Source: Prado023 sp963747335 | GTDB taxonomy: Bacteria; Actinomycetota; Actinomycetes; S36-B12; CAIYMF01 | Direction: 5' to 3' | Assembly: GCA_963747335.1 (NCBI GenBank) | Contig: CAVVEV010000002.1 | Coordinates: forward strand, 186,001 to 250,000 | Length of the DNA: 64,000 nt | Shown here: positions 51,585-63,280 of the stretch, one piece after another | Layout: each line of letters starts with the position of its first letter | Numbering within the stretch: position 1 is the stretch's first letter | The notes under the pieces: generated by a model | What the model was told of the DNA's origin: nothing | The model's input: only the letters and a program-made list of their open reading frames with translations | The model's database searches: none | Made by a program: the position numbers and the translations under genes

Positions 51585-51593
51585 GGTCCTACC

Positions 51594-52769
51594 TCACTTC
51601 CCTGCTGCGAGCTGCGCCGCCCGGCGGGCGGCCTCGTCCATCGTCTCGACCAGTTCCACACCCGGGATCTGCGCGTCCCGCAGGATCGCCCGGCCCTCCT
51701 CGGCCTTGTTCCCGTCGATCCGGCAGACCAGGGGCTTGTCGACCGGCTTGCCGGCGTCGGCCAGCATCGCCAGCGCCAGCTTCACGCCGTTGGCGACCTC
51801 GACGCAGGAGGTGATCCCGCCGAACACGTTGACGAACACCGACTTCACCGACGGGTCGGTGAGCACGATGTCCAGGCCGTTGCTCATCACCTCGGCACTC
51901 GCGCCGCCGCCGATGTCGAGGAAGTTGGCCGGGAGCACCCCGCCGAACTCCTCGCCGGCATAGGCCACGACGTCCAGGGTGGACATGACCAACCCGGCGC
52001 CGTTGCCGATGATCCCGACCTCGCCGTCGAGCTTGACGTAGTTGAGGTCGAAGGCCTTGGCGCGCAGCTCGATCGGATCCGTCATCGCGGTGTCCACCAG
52101 GTCGGCGTGCGAGGCATGCCGGAAGTGCGCGTTCTCATCGAGGGACACCTTGCCGTCGAGGGCCAGCACGCGGCCGTCGGTGGTCTTCACGAGCGGGTTC
52201 ACCTCGACCAGGGTCGCATCCTCCTCGACCAGGACGACCCACAGCCTCACCAGGACGTCGGCGACGGCGTCGGCGACGTCGGCGGGGAACTTCGCGGCCT
52301 CGACGATCTCACGGGCCTTCTCCGGCGGGCAGCCCTCGAGGGCGTCGACGCGGATCATGGCCAGGGCATCGGGGTTGTCCTTGGCGACCTGCTCGATCTC
52401 GACACCACCCTCGACCGAGGCCATCGCCAGGAACGTGCGGTTGGCACGGTCGAGCAGGAACGAGACGTAGTACTCCTCGGCGATCTCCGCAGCCTCGGTG
52501 ACGAGCACCTTGTGCACCGTGTGGCCCTTGATGTCCATCCCGAGGATGTCGGCCGCCCGCGCGCTGGCCTCGTCCTCACCATCGGCCAGCTTGACGCCTC
52601 CGGCCTTGCCGCGGCCGCCGACCTTCACCTGCGCCTTGACGACCACGGTGCCGCCGATGCGGCGCGCGGCCAGCCGGGCGGCGTCGGGCGTCTCGCAGAC
52701 CGCACCGGGGACGACGGGGACCCCGTGCTTGCCGAACAGGTGCTTGGCCTGGTACTCGTACAGATCCAC
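51594..52769 (-). CDS. sucC: succinyl-CoA synthetase beta subunit
   Basis: 391 residues. The ATP-grasp domain begins MDLYEYQAKHLFGKHGVPVVPG, with VVVKAQVKVGGRGKAGGVKLA, EVNPLV and ALDGKVSLDENA. The C-terminal part has NGAGLVMSTLDVVAYAGEEFGGVLPANFLDIGGGA and VFVNVFGGITSC. It supplies the nucleotide-binding part of succinyl-CoA synthetase. It is first in the sucC-sucD pair, 104 bases downstream of the B12-binding gene. Confidence 0.97.
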   Translation of the reverse strand: MDLYEYQAKHLFGKHGVPVVPGAVCETPDAARLAARRIGGTVVVKAQVKVGGRGKAGGVKLADGEDEASARAADILGMDIKGHTVHKVLVTEAAEIAEEYYVSFLLDRANRTFLAMASVEGGVEIEQVAKDNPDALAMIRVDALEGCPPEKAREIVEAAKFPADVADAVADVLVRLWVVLVEEDATLVEVNPLVKTTDGRVLALDGKVSLDENAHFRHASHADLVDTAMTDPIELRAKAFDLNYVKLDGEVGIIGNGAGLVMSTLDVVAYAGEEFGGVLPANFLDIGGGASAEVMSNGLDIVLTDPSVKSVFVNVFGGITSCVEVANGVKLALAMLADAGKPVDKPLVCRIDGNKAEEGRAILRDAQIPGVELVETMDEAARRAAQLAAGK

Positions 52770-52873
52770 GCGGGACTCCTCACCGACGAAGGGACGCGGC
52801 CCACACTAGTCAGGTCGCATCGTCGGTCTGACGCCCGGTCCCCGGTTCTGCGACGAGCGGTGGCGATGGTGCG

Positions 52874-53287
52874 TCAGGCGGCGTGGGCGACGTTTTCCCT
52901 GACCCAGTCGACGATCTCGTCGGTGCGGGTCCCGGGGGTGAAGACGTGGGCGACGCCCATCTCGTAGAGCATCGGGATGTCCGCCTCCGGGATGATCCCG
53001 CCGCCGAACACCCGGATGTCCTCCGCCCCGCGCTCGCGCAGGCCCTCGATGACCGACTTGAACAGCGTCATGTGCGCACCGGAGAGGATGCTCAGGCCGA
53101 TGCCGTCGGCGTCCTCGGCGATGGCCGTGGCCACGATCTGCTCGGGGGTCTGGTGCAGGCCGGTGTAGATGACCTCGATACCTGCGTCGCGCAGCGCCCG
53201 CGCGACCACCTTCGCGCCCCGATCGTGACCGTCCAGGCCCGGCTTTCCGACGATGACCCTGATGTGCTCGGCGCTCGATGTGCTCAT
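52874..53287 (-). CDS. stand-alone cobalamin-binding domain protein
   Basis: 137 residues, matching the C-terminal domain of methylmalonyl-CoA mutase: IRVIVGKPGLDGHDRGAKVVARALRDAGIEVIYTGL with the cobalt-ligand His in DGHDRG, GIGLSILSGAHMTLF and VFGGGIIPEADIPML. A catalytic TIM-barrel partner is not in the window. Such small proteins work as the second subunit of B12-dependent mutases such as isobutyryl-CoA mutase. Placement beside sucCD fits use of succinyl-CoA or methylmalonyl-CoA. Confidence 0.93.
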   Translation of the reverse strand: MSTSSAEHIRVIVGKPGLDGHDRGAKVVARALRDAGIEVIYTGLHQTPEQIVATAIAEDADGIGLSILSGAHMTLFKSVIEGLRERGAEDIRVFGGGIIPEADIPMLYEMGVAHVFTPGTRTDEIVDWVRENVAHAA

Positions 53288-53348
53288 GGGTGAAGCGTAG
53301 CCCTGCCCGATGGGCGCTGGTCGGGTGAGGATGCGCTACCGTGCCGGG

Positions 53349-54323
53349 GTGCCGCGCAGCAACCAGGCCCCCCATGCCCCGCAACCGGGCGGTCCGGACG
53401 ACGCGCAGTCCCACGGTGGCCGCCTCCGGCGCGCCAGGTCGGCAACGCGCCGCGGCCTGCGCAGGGCCACCAGCCCCTCGGTGATCCGGGGCTCGGCCAT
53501 CGAGGTCGCCTGGACGGCCACGCACATCGTGACCTACCCCCTGGGGGTCCTCGAGGAGCAGGTGCGCCACCCCGAGGAACGGCTCAACCTCGACGGGCTG
53601 GACCCGATCAAGCGCGGCCTGATCATCGGTGACGTCGAGAACGCCGGCACCCCGATCATCCTGATCCACGGGGTCGTGGACAACCGGTCGATCTTCACCC
53701 GGATCAAGCGCGGCCTGCGCCGGCGCGGGTTCGGTCGGATCATCACGCTGAACTACTCGCCGCTGACCGACGACGTCCGCGTGGTCGCCGAGCGGCTCGA
53801 GGCCCTCGTCGAGGCGCTGTGCATCGAGACCGGGTACGAGCGGGTGCACGTCATCGGGCACTCGATGGGCGGGCTGGTCGCGCGCTACTTCGTCCAGCGG
53901 ATGGGCGGGGACTCCCGCGTCCACACGCTGGTCACCCTGGGCACACCGCACCAGGGGACCGCCCCCGCCAAGCTCGTGCCGCACCCCGTCGCGCGGCAGA
54001 TGCGCCCCGGCTCGGACATCATGATCGAGCTCGCCGCTCCCTCGCCCGGGTGCCGGACCCGGTTCGTGGCCATCTGGTCGGATCTGGACCAGATGATCAT
54101 CCCGAAGACGAACGCCCGGATCGAGCACACCGACCTCAACGCCCGCAACGTGTTCGTGCCCAGCGTGGGGCACAACTCGCTGCCGGTCGACGGCCGGGTC
54201 GTGCACGAGATCTGCACGACCCTGGCCCACGTGGACCAGGACGGCTCCACGGTCGCCGAGGGGGCGACGTCGATCGCCAGCGCCCCCAGCCGCCAGGGCA
54301 CCCCACCCCGCACCCAGCGCTGA
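53349..54323 (+). CDS. lipase-like alpha/beta hydrolase
   Basis: 324 residues from GTG 53349 (ATG 53331 and a GTG at 53310 are also in frame). The hydrolase part has PIILIHGVVDNRSIFTRIKRGL (oxyanion region), VHVIGHSMGGLVARYFVQRMG with the GHSMG nucleophile, and VTLGTPHQGT. Downstream, SDLDQMIIPKTNARI holds the likely Asp and VGHNSLPV the His. It resembles Streptomyces triacylglycerol lipase-like proteins. A basic N-terminus without a clear signal peptide suggests a cytoplasmic or membrane-associated enzyme. Confidence 0.88.
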   Translation: MPRSNQAPHAPQPGGPDDAQSHGGRLRRARSATRRGLRRATSPSVIRGSAIEVAWTATHIVTYPLGVLEEQVRHPEERLNLDGLDPIKRGLIIGDVENAGTPIILIHGVVDNRSIFTRIKRGLRRRGFGRIITLNYSPLTDDVRVVAERLEALVEALCIETGYERVHVIGHSMGGLVARYFVQRMGGDSRVHTLVTLGTPHQGTAPAKLVPHPVARQMRPGSDIMIELAAPSPGCRTRFVAIWSDLDQMIIPKTNARIEHTDLNARNVFVPSVGHNSLPVDGRVVHEICTTLAHVDQDGSTVAEGATSIASAPSRQGTPPRTQR

Positions 54324-54446
54324 CCCGCGCCTGCTTGCGTCGATCCCGGGCGCCCCCTCGGCCATCTTTCGACCGGAACAGGCGCGAGGCTCTGGGAACC
54401 GCGTGCCCACCCACCCGGATACGACCCGAGCGGGCGCAAGGATCGC

Positions 54447-57005
<2,559 letters not shown>

Positions 57006-57058
57006 CTGTGGATTCTAGGTGCCCGATGCGACACTGCAGGGACGGGAGCCCTGGCGCC

Positions 57059-58456
57059 TCAGCGAACGCGGACCTTCTTCCGAGCCGCCCACGTGGCCCC
57101 ACCCGGGTTCGCCACGGAGACCGACATCCAGTAGACGCGGCCCTTCTTCAGGCCCTTGATCGTGCACGTGCGGGCCTTCGGCGTCGTGGTGCAGGACCCG
57201 GCCACGCGCGCTCCGCGCTTGGCGCTCATGAGCGCCTCGACGCGATAGCCGGTCAGCGCAGCCCCGCCCACCGCTCGTGGAGCCTTCCATCGGGTCGTCA
57301 CCGACCGCCGCGCGGACTTGGCTGAGACGGAGCGGGGCTTGCTCGGTCGCGCGATCGTGGCAGGCGCCGGTGCGGGGGCTGGTGCCGCGGCCGGGACGGT
57401 GCCACTGCCCGGTGCGTAGCCGATGACCGTGGCGGTGAGGTTGGCCGCCCCCAGCGATGTGCCCAACGCAACAGTCCCGTCGGAGGCGATCGGGACGACC
57501 ATCGTGGCCGTCGTCGTGCCGATGGGTGTCGGGACCTGTCCCGCGGGGCGGGCGGCGCCCGAGGACCACCCGGCCAGCGTGGCGGGGGCGTTGCTCGCGG
57601 AGGTGACCTGGAGCACGACCGCCCCCACACCCGGCGGCATCACCCCGGCGACTGCCGCCGTCGGGTACAGGGCGCGGCCAGCCAGGCTGCGGCACGAGCC
57701 CTGAAGACCCGCTCCGACCCCGGCACGGGTGTCCAGGATCACCGTCGGGGTGACCGGGACCGCCCCGGGGACAGCGCTGAGGTCGGGCACGACGCTCGCG
57801 CTCCCGGCGCCCGGGGTGGCCTTCGACGACATCGTCGGGCAGTTCGGCTGGGTCTGAGCCGCCCCTGTCCACCAGCTGGTGACCCCGGCGGCGCCGTCCC
57901 AGGACATCGAGATGTGGACGTGGTTGCGATGGCAGGTGGTGTCCAGGCCTGGCCCGGCGTTGGCCGGATCGAGGCACCCCCGGTACTCGGTCCAGCTGCG
58001 AGCAGGGTCGTACATCCGGATCATCCGGCTGTCCCAGATGATGTACATGATGCCCATGCGGCGGGCGATGGCGTGCGGCGTGCCATCAGGAGCCGGGGCC
58101 AGCAGCCAGGCGAGGAACGCGTCGGCCATCTCCTTCTCGGCCGGTACGCGCACGGAGCGCATCCAGTCCACCGCCCGGCCGTCGAAGTGCTCGCTGGTGC
58201 TCGAGGTGCAGGTGCGGGGGATGTAGATCGTCGCCGGGCCGTAGGTCGCCAGCAGGACGTTCTGCAGTGCGGTGGCGCCGGGTCGCGGAGTCGGGTCGCA
58301 GATCGTCTGCTTCTCGTAGAAGGCCGCGATGTCCAGCTCGGGGGGCAGTGGAACGGAAGCCGTCGGCACGGGCGCGACGGCTGCGGCCGGCACGCCCACG
58401 AGGGCCACGACCAGGGCAGCCGAGGTCGCGGCAACCAGCGTGCGGATGCCTCCCAT
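57059..58456 (-). CDS. exported M15/VldE-like peptidase with C-terminal fibronectin type III domain
   Basis: 465 residues from ATG 58456, with GGGGAGGGG just upstream. The signal peptide is LVAATSAALVVALVGVPAAAV. Residues about 45-205 resemble the ARB-07466/VldE-type domain of M15-like proteins: SEHFDGRAVDWMRSV with His and Asp, MYIIWDSRMIRMYDPARSW and CHRNHVHISMSWDGA with the HxH. A middle region of repeated beta strands (VILDTRAGVGAGLQGSC, VVLQVTSASNAPATL) follows, then an Fn3 domain (PSKPRSVSAKSARRSVTTRWKAP...GLKKGRVYWMSVSV). Probably a cell-wall hydrolase or binding protein. Confidence 0.85.
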   Translation of the reverse strand: MGGIRTLVAATSAALVVALVGVPAAAVAPVPTASVPLPPELDIAAFYEKQTICDPTPRPGATALQNVLLATYGPATIYIPRTCTSSTSEHFDGRAVDWMRSVRVPAEKEMADAFLAWLLAPAPDGTPHAIARRMGIMYIIWDSRMIRMYDPARSWTEYRGCLDPANAGPGLDTTCHRNHVHISMSWDGAAGVTSWWTGAAQTQPNCPTMSSKATPGAGSASVVPDLSAVPGAVPVTPTVILDTRAGVGAGLQGSCRSLAGRALYPTAAVAGVMPPGVGAVVLQVTSASNAPATLAGWSSGAARPAGQVPTPIGTTTATMVVPIASDGTVALGTSLGAANLTATVIGYAPGSGTVPAAAPAPAPAPATIARPSKPRSVSAKSARRSVTTRWKAPRAVGGAALTGYRVEALMSAKRGARVAGSCTTTPKARTCTIKGLKKGRVYWMSVSVANPGGATWAARKKVRVR

Positions 58457-58601
58457 ACCCCTCCCCTCGGCCCCTGCGCCCCCGCGCTTGACACAACGTA
58501 CGGCCACGCACTGCTAAATCCAGTGATTTCGCTTCCTTAAGGGCAGCCCCTGAGCACGATCGCCGGCAGGCTCCTGCACCCCGATGCGGAATCCGCCTAC
58601 G

Positions 58602-59330
58602 ATGACCGGCGTGGAGATCCCCCCTGAGCTCACGCGCGTCCTGGTCGTCACCGCCCATCCCGACGACGTCGACTTCGGCTCCGCCGGCACCGTGGCGACC
58701 CTCGTCTCGGCCGGGGTCTCGGTGACCTACTGCATCGTGACCGACGGCGACGCCGGAGGCTTCGACCCGGCCGTCCCCCGCTCGGAGATCCCCGGGATCC
58801 GACGTGCGGAGCAGGTGGCGGCGGCCGAGGTCGTGGGGGTGACCGACGTCCGGTTCCTCGGCTACCGCGACGGCGAGCTCACAGTCAGCCACGAGCTGCG
58901 CCGCGACATCACCCGTGTCATCCGCCAGGTGCGCCCGCAGCGCGTGATGACCATGTCCCCGGTGCGCAACTGGGATCGGATCGCGGCCTCGCACCCGGAC
59001 CACATGGCCGCCGGCGAGGCGACCGTGCAGGCCATCTACCCCGACGCCCGCAACCAGTTCGCCCATCCGACGCTCATGACCGACGAGGGTCTCGAGGAGT
59101 GGGTGGTCACCGAGCTCTGGATGTCGGGCTCCCCGACCCCCAACACGTTCGTCGACGTGACCGACAAGCTCCCGCTGAAGCTGGCGGCCCTACGCGCGCA
59201 TGTGAGCCAGACCGAGCACATGGAGGACCTCGAGGGGATGATCCGCGGCTGGATGGCCCAGACCGCCGAGCGCGGCGGGCTGCCCGAGGGGCGCCTGGCC
59301 GAGATGTTCCACGCCGTCACGCTGGCCTGA
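58602..59330 (+). CDS. PIG-L / LmbE family deacetylase
   Basis: 242 residues from ATG 58602 (GTG 58611 also possible). The zinc site is VVTAHPDDVDFGSAGTVATL (AHPDD), with SHPDHMAAGEATVQAIYPDARN (HPDH) as the second half. Residues QVRPQRVMTMSP and VTDKLPLKLAALRAHVSQT match the family. It removes N-acetyl groups from sugars; MshB and Mca of the mycothiol system belong here, but sequence alone does not assign it to either. It is followed by the small membrane protein on the same strand. Confidence 0.92.
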   Translation: MTGVEIPPELTRVLVVTAHPDDVDFGSAGTVATLVSAGVSVTYCIVTDGDAGGFDPAVPRSEIPGIRRAEQVAAAEVVGVTDVRFLGYRDGELTVSHELRRDITRVIRQVRPQRVMTMSPVRNWDRIAASHPDHMAAGEATVQAIYPDARNQFAHPTLMTDEGLEEWVVTELWMSGSPTPNTFVDVTDKLPLKLAALRAHVSQTEHMEDLEGMIRGWMAQTAERGGLPEGRLAEMFHAVTLA

Positions 59331-59382
59331 GCCGGGTCCGGGGATTTCGCCCGGTTCGCCCCAGAGGTCCTACTCTGGGGAC

Positions 59383-59733
59383 ATGAAGATCCTCTTCGAG
59401 TCCCTCGTCGTCCTGCACTTCATCGGCCTTGCAGCCCTCCTCGGCGGATGGCTGGTCCAGCTGTCGGCCCCGACCAAGGTGGTCAACCGCGCCATGCTCG
59501 ACGGGGCATTCACCCAACTGGCCACGGGCCTGGCGATGGTCGGCATGGCCGAGACAGTCCTGGCCGACGACGAGGACGTCAACCACATGAAGATCGGCAT
59601 CAAGCTGCTGATCCTTCTGGTGATCACCGTCCTGGCATGGGTGAACCGCAAGAAGGAGTCCGTCCCGGTCGGGGTCTGGGCGGCCATGGGCGGCCTGACG
59701 ATCGTCAACATCATCATCGCGGTCTTCGTCTGA
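59383..59733 (+). CDS. conserved four-helix membrane protein
   Basis: 116 residues. Four membrane segments: SLVVLHFIGLAALLGGWLVQL, LATGLAMVGMAETVLA, IGIKLLILLVITVLAWVN and VGVWAAMGGLTIVNIIIAVFV. His in the first helix and the N-H-M-K-I-G-I-K loop between helices 2 and 3 recall heme-containing or copper-resistance-like small membrane proteins, but this is weak. Function unknown. It lies 52 bases after the PIG-L gene and probably shares its transcript. Confidence 0.75.
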   Translation: MKILFESLVVLHFIGLAALLGGWLVQLSAPTKVVNRAMLDGAFTQLATGLAMVGMAETVLADDEDVNHMKIGIKLLILLVITVLAWVNRKKESVPVGVWAAMGGLTIVNIIIAVFV

Positions 59734-59757
59734 GCCGCGCGTTCGCATCCATGTGCA

Positions 59758-59786
59758 CGGAATCGACGATCGGATGGTCGATTCCG
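59758..59786. repeat. REP-like palindrome after the membrane protein gene
   Basis: CGGAATCGAC (59758-59767) and GTCGATTCCG (59777-59786) are perfect arms around loop GATCGGATG. The core GAC-GATCKGATG-GTC is shared with the palindrome at 27705-27747. Here it sits between convergent genes and could terminate both. Confidence 0.6.
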
Positions 59787-59796
59787 GACACAGCGA

Positions 59797-60495
59797 TCAG
59801 ACCACGCCGCGGGCCTGGGCCCAGCGGGTCAGCTCGTGACGGTTGGACAGCTGCAGCTTGCGCAGGACCGCCGACACGTGGGTCTCGACGGTCTTGACCG
59901 AGAGCACGAGCTCCTTGGCGATCTCCCGGTAGGTGTAGCCCCGGGCGATGAACCGCATCACCTCGCGCTCACGCGGCGAGAGCTGGTCGAGCTCGTCGAC
60001 GGCGGGAGCTGCGTTTCCGGAGAAGGCATCCAGCACGAAGCCCGCGAGCCTCGGGGAGAAGACCGCCTCGCCGGCGGCGACCCGATGGATCGCCTCGAGC
60101 AGCTCGTCGGCGGTGACGCCCTTGGTGACGTAGCCACGCGCACCGCCGCGGACCACTCCGATCACGTCATCGGCCGCGTCGCTCACGCTCAGAGCCAGGA
60201 ACCGGGTGCCGGGCAGTTCCGGCACGCACGCGTCCAGGATGGCGCGACCGCCTCCCCCCGGTAGGTGCACGTCGAGCAGGACCACATCGGGTCGGGTGGC
60301 CCGGATGACGATGATCGCCTTCTCCACGTCCCCGGCCTCCCCGACGAGGTCCACGGACCCCGCCAGCTCGTGGGCGACGCCCGCACGGAACAGGCCATGG
60401 TCGTCGACCAGGACCACCCGGGGCAGCGGCGTCCGCGTCGGACGGCCCGGGGCAGTCGGGGACGCCGGATCGGGGGTCTCAGGCACGGCCCGCAC
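59797..60495 (-). CDS. NarL/LuxR-type response regulator
   Basis: About 232 residues from GTG 60495 (GTG 60486 also possible; both overlap the kinase stop). Receiver: RVVLVDDHGLFRAGVAHEL, DVVLLDVHLPGGGG with the phospho-Asp, SVSDAADDVIGVVRGGARGYVTKGV. LuxR HTH: LSPREREVMRFIARGYTYREIAKELVLSVKTVETHVSAVLRKLQLSNRHEL. It is paired with the PspC-fused kinase and located opposite a PspC-domain gene, suggesting it controls an envelope-stress response including that gene. Confidence 0.95.
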   Translation of the reverse strand: MRAVPETPDPASPTAPGRPTRTPLPRVVLVDDHGLFRAGVAHELAGSVDLVGEAGDVEKAIIVIRATRPDVVLLDVHLPGGGGRAILDACVPELPGTRFLALSVSDAADDVIGVVRGGARGYVTKGVTADELLEAIHRVAAGEAVFSPRLAGFVLDAFSGNAAPAVDELDQLSPREREVMRFIARGYTYREIAKELVLSVKTVETHVSAVLRKLQLSNRHELTRWAQARGVV

Positions 60496-61705
60496 CCCTG
60501 CCGGGCAGGACCAGCCGGACCTCGGTGCCCTCGCCCGGCGCGCTGCGCACAGCGGCTGAGCCGCCCACAGAGGACATCCGGGCCATGATGGACTGGCGTA
60601 CTCCGTGACGGTCGGGGTCCACGGCGTCGACCTCGAACCCGCAGCCCCGGTCACGCACGTTGACCTCCACCTGGTCGGACTCCACCTCGGCGTACACCGT
60701 CGCCGGCGCGCCGGCATGCTTGGCAGCATTCACCACCGCCTCACGCGTGGCCGCCACCAGGGCCGCGAGCCGATCGTCCACCACCGCATCGCCGACCGTC
60801 ACCAGGTCGATCCGCGCGTCGTAGTCGGCCTCGGTGGTGGCCACGACCTCCGCCAGGGCGGCACCCAGCGAGCCCGACGTGCCCACCGGGGCGTACAGCC
60901 AGGAGCGCAGGGCACGCTCCTCGGCGCGGGCCAACCGGGACACCTCGGCAGGGTCGTCCGCGCGTCGCTGGATCAGGGTCAGTGTCTGGAGGACGGAGTC
61001 ATGCACACGTGCGGCCATCGCCGCGCGCTCCTCGGCGCGGACCGCCGCGTACCGCTCCGCCTCCAGGCCCTTGATCCACGTCGAGATCCACGGCAGGGCG
61101 ATCAGGACCAGCCCTGCCACGACTGCCCCCGCCGCCGCCATCGATCGTCCTGTCGTGGCCAGGTCGAGCTGCGGCCCGATCACCGCGACCAATCCCAGCA
61201 GCACCAGCCCGAGCCCGACGAGGACCCGGATCCAGCCCTGGCGGTCCGACAGCGCGGCGGTGGCCTGCACGCCCTCCTCGGCCCGGCCCCGCAGGGTCGC
61301 GCGCTGGAGGTCGTCGCTCTGCCGCCACAGCAGCGTCACGCCGGCTCCCAGGATCAGGATCGGGCCCCAGAGGGAGACCCGGATCGGCAGGCCCAGCGCC
61401 GCCAGACCCAGCAGCACGCCCAGGCTCAGGGCGAGGATTCCCAGCACCCCGGTGAGGTCCCAGCCGGCGGTCGGCCTGGCTGCCGACTCCGGGGACGTAC
61501 GACGCGCCGGGTCCAGGGGCAGGAAGACCCACATCAGGGCGTAGGCCACGATGCCCACGCCGACGACGAGCGTCGTCAGCACGAAGGCCATCCGGAAGAT
61601 CCACGCGGGGGCGGAGAAGTGCTCCGCGAGGCCACCACAGACCCCACCGACCCAGCGATCGGACACGCTGCGCATGACGCGGCGGGTCATCACGGGCTGG
61701 CTCAT
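60479..61705 (-). CDS. PspC-domain fused histidine kinase (HisKA_3 type)
   Basis: 408 residues. The N-terminal PspC domain is SVSDRWVGGVCGGLAEHFSAPAWIFRMAFVLTTLVVGVGIVAYALMWVFLPL. Four further membrane segments follow (for example TGVLGILALSLGVLLGLAALGL). The kinase part has EERAAMAARVHDSVLQTLTLIQRRA with the phospho-His, AATREAVVNAAKHAGAPATVYAEV (N-box) and VRDRGCGFEVDAVDP (G-box). It senses membrane state through the PspC part. It shares a promoter region with the divergent PspC-domain protein. Confidence 0.95.
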   Translation of the reverse strand: MSQPVMTRRVMRSVSDRWVGGVCGGLAEHFSAPAWIFRMAFVLTTLVVGVGIVAYALMWVFLPLDPARRTSPESAARPTAGWDLTGVLGILALSLGVLLGLAALGLPIRVSLWGPILILGAGVTLLWRQSDDLQRATLRGRAEEGVQATAALSDRQGWIRVLVGLGLVLLGLVAVIGPQLDLATTGRSMAAAGAVVAGLVLIALPWISTWIKGLEAERYAAVRAEERAAMAARVHDSVLQTLTLIQRRADDPAEVSRLARAEERALRSWLYAPVGTSGSLGAALAEVVATTEADYDARIDLVTVGDAVVDDRLAALVAATREAVVNAAKHAGAPATVYAEVESDQVEVNVRDRGCGFEVDAVDPDRHGVRQSIMARMSSVGGSAAVRSAPGEGTEVRLVLPGRGAGRA

Positions 61706-61837
61706 GCCCCCATGATCACCTGTGCGCGTGCGGACTGTCCTCAGGGACCCACCCTGAGTCCGGCTCAGGGTCGGGTCAGGGTCAGATCCGGGGGAAACCT
61801 GCTACCGGCCGGGGTTGCGCGGGCAGATGCTGGAGCC

Positions 61838-63280
61838 ATGAACGAAACAAGCAACACCCCGCCCCCCGTCCCCGACAACCAGCCCGACGAGCAGCCCACA
61901 ACGGTGCTCGGCGAGCAGTCAGCCGCCCCGGTGGCTCCCACCGCCCCGACCGCCCCGGCCGCTCCGGATCAGCCGACGCAGGTGCTCGGCGCCGACGCCA
62001 CCCAGGCCTCGGCCGCGTACCCCGGCGCGACCGCCGACCCGGCCTACCCCAGCCCGGCCTACGCCGGCGCCGCTGCTGGCGGTCCGGCCACCGGCAGCTA
62101 CCCGCAGCAGGGGGCCTTCCCGCCTCCCGGCTCCTACCCGCCGCCCGCCGGGTACCAGCAGGCCGGCTACCAGCAGCCGGGGTACGAGCAGCCGGGTGCC
62201 TACGCACCGCCCGGGGCCTACACCCCACCAGGTGCGTACCAGCAGCCCGCGGGCTACCCGGCAGCTGGCGGCTACCAGCCGACCCGACCGGCCCCACGCC
62301 TCACCCGCAGCCGCAGCCAGCGGGTCGTGGGCGGCGTCTGCGGCGGCCTGGCCCGCTACTGGAACACCGACCCGACGCTGCTGCGCATCCTCACCGTCGT
62401 CCTGACGCTGGCCACCGGTGGCGCCTTCCTGGTCGGCTACGTGATCGCGTGGATCGCGATCCCCGATGAGCCCATGGGCCCCTACGGCCAGGGCGACCAG
62501 CTCGGCTACGCCTCGGGCGGCAACCCCGGCTACGCCGACGCCCGGGCCGAGTACATCCCCCCGGCTCCCCGGGAGCGCTCCTACCTGGGGTGGCTGGTCA
62601 TCTCCGCCGCGATCCTCGTGGCCGGGGTCCTGGCCCTGATCGGGTTCCTGGTTCCGGCCAGCGTCGGGATCTGGGGCGTGATCCTCGGAATCACCCTGGC
62701 CATCCTGGGCATCGGGCTGCTGATCGGCACGAAGTACGGCCGCGCCCGCTGGCTGCTCTGGCTGGCGATCCCACTGGCGTTCATCACGTTCGTCACCGTC
62801 ACGGCCAGCAACTTCGTGGCGTCGAACCCGAACTGGGACCGTTGGACCGCGACCACGGACGGAACCGGCCAGTGGGGCGGCCTGACCATCGGTGACCGCA
62901 CCTGGGAGGTCACCCCCGCAGATGCCGCCGAATCACCGCTGGACTTCCAGCTCTCTGCCGGCGCGGCCGTCCTGGACCTGTCCGAGCTCACCGCCATCGG
63001 CGAGTCGGAGCCCGGCGAGCCCGAGCAGGCCGTCGAGATCGAGGCCGGCGTCGGCGTCGGTGAGCTGATCATCGTGATCCCGCGCGACATGCAGCTGGAC
63101 CTGAACGGGACCGTGGACATCGGCCAGATCGATCTCCCCGGCTCCCGACCGACCGAGGGAGACGACCTCACGGTCGACACCACCATCACGCCCCTGGCCG
63201 AGGGCCAGCCGGCCTACATCGTCACTGTCGACGCCGCGATCGGCGCCGGAAACCTGGAGGTGCGCCGTGAGGCAGCATGA
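61838..63280 (+). CDS. PspC-domain membrane protein with Pro/Gln/Tyr-rich N-terminus
   Basis: 480 residues from ATG 61838 (TGGAG upstream). The first 165 residues are disordered, with repeats of the type G-x-Y-Q-Q-P and P-P-G-A-Y. The PspC domain is LTRSRSQRVVGGVCGGLARYWNTDPTLLRILTVVLTLATGGAFLVGYVIAWIAIP. Three more membrane helices follow, then an extracytoplasmic beta-rich domain (FQLSAGAAVLDLSELTAI, GVGVGELIIVIPRDMQLDLNGTVDIGQIDLPG) like the LiaF C-terminal domain. It is probably a target or co-sensor of the divergent two-component system. Confidence 0.92.
   Translation: MNETSNTPPPVPDNQPDEQPTTVLGEQSAAPVAPTAPTAPAAPDQPTQVLGADATQASAAYPGATADPAYPSPAYAGAAAGGPATGSYPQQGAFPPPGSYPPPAGYQQAGYQQPGYEQPGAYAPPGAYTPPGAYQQPAGYPAAGGYQPTRPAPRLTRSRSQRVVGGVCGGLARYWNTDPTLLRILTVVLTLATGGAFLVGYVIAWIAIPDEPMGPYGQGDQLGYASGGNPGYADARAEYIPPAPRERSYLGWLVISAAILVAGVLALIGFLVPASVGIWGVILGITLAILGIGLLIGTKYGRARWLLWLAIPLAFITFVTVTASNFVASNPNWDRWTATTDGTGQWGGLTIGDRTWEVTPADAAESPLDFQLSAGAAVLDLSELTAIGESEPGEPEQAVEIEAGVGVGELIIVIPRDMQLDLNGTVDIGQIDLPGSRPTEGDDLTVDTTITPLAEGQPAYIVTVDAAIGAGNLEVRREAA

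Noticed and set aside
50634..52967. Open frame of 777 codons on the plus strand across sucC/sucD.
   Set aside because: Antisense shadow of the succinyl-CoA synthetase genes; no motif and biased composition.
60605..61837. Apparent 400-residue N-terminal extension of the PspC-domain protein.
   Set aside because: Antisense to the histidine kinase; the real start is the ATG at 61838 with a ribosome binding site.
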